From NCBI GenBank assembly GCA_947494095.1, contig CANLTI010000006.1:51606-115605 (forward strand): a DNA stretch of 64,000 nt, in the 5' to 3' direction. The DNA is from an uncultured Pseudomonadales bacterium (lineage in GTDB: Bacteria; Pseudomonadota; Gammaproteobacteria; Pseudomonadales; Cellvibrionaceae). Below the pieces are notes generated by a model. That model was not told the origin of the DNA and did not search any database. It was given only the letters and a program-made list of their open reading frames with translations. Shown piece by piece: positions 63,977 through 64,000 of the stretch. Within the stretch, counting starts at the first letter, position 1. Each line of letters starts with the position of its first letter. A program made the position numbers and the translations under genes.

Positions 63977-64000
63977 TTGCCGTTAGGTAATATTCGGTGC

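Noticed and set aside
1..64000. tRNA, rRNA and known riboswitches
   Set aside because: No cloverleaf, rRNA segment or familiar riboswitch core was recognised in any intergenic gap read; a covariance-model scan could not be run.

Overview
The window looks like chromosomal DNA of a marine gammaproteobacterium. The best guess is the Cellvibrionaceae area, because the housekeeping genes (RIO kinase, miaB next to tusA, the large NAD-glutamate dehydrogenase, DUF1820, NrtR-like NUDIX, Bat/MoxR operon) are of that type; no rRNA gene is present to confirm this. No tRNA, rRNA or CRISPR array was recognised.

Positions 1-5.7 kb (minus strand) hold a MoxR/Bat operon: moxR, a DUF58 protein, a DUF4381 protein, batA, a batB-batC fusion and the start of batD, most of them overlapping by a few bases. 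Positions 6.1-11 kb carry a large-type NAD-dependent glutamate dehydrogenase. Positions 11.4-15.3 kb carry an M1-family zinc peptidase, a coupled DUF6702 protein and an AraC-type regulator. Positions 15.5-18.7 kb carry an exported YHS-domain protein and a bufferin (RiPP-type metallophore) operon: bufA-like precursor, MNIO enzyme BufB, partner BufC and a DoxX membrane protein. Positions 18.8-25.2 kb hold a tyrosine recombinase, a RIO kinase, tusA, miaB, a DUF1820 protein, an alpha/beta hydrolase and an NrtR-like regulator.

From about 26 kb to 63 kb lies the main accessory locus, an extracellular contractile injection system (eCIS) of the Afp/PVC type. It begins with a very large HTH-ATPase-TPR (STAND-like) regulator whose HTH start is separated from the rest by one extra A in an eight-A run. 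An unknown protein coupled to a sigma factor follows, then the AAA+ ATPase (Afp15 type), the tail cap/terminator protein (Afp16, DUF4255), two sheath proteins, two tube proteins, a small Afp6-like protein, the hub adaptor (Afp7), the VgrG-like spike (Afp8), the gp25-like wedge (Afp9), the Afp11 and Afp12 baseplate proteins, a 1668-residue beta-helical fibre, the tape measure protein, a His-rich unknown, a DUF4157 (eCIS core) protein, a second fibre with an S74-type chaperone end, and three small fibre-accessory proteins. No PAAR tip and no recognisable toxin were found. There is no capsid, terminase, portal or lysis gene, so this is not a prophage, and no ClpV/TssJLM, so it is not a T6SS. The right edge has a kinase-like ORF and a truncated integrase.

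The window carries two families of small repeats. R1 is a MITE-like element with about 12-bp terminal inverted repeats (GTAACTATTCAG type) and 8-bp target duplications; five copies occur, from 44 to 288 bp. Longer copies contain a 33-bp module with a conserved TGCATA/TATGCA hairpin, tandemly repeated three times in the copy at 53 kb. R2 occurs twice in opposite orientation (41.5 and 61.4 kb), bracketing the late eCIS genes, and one R2 copy contains the R1 hairpin module.
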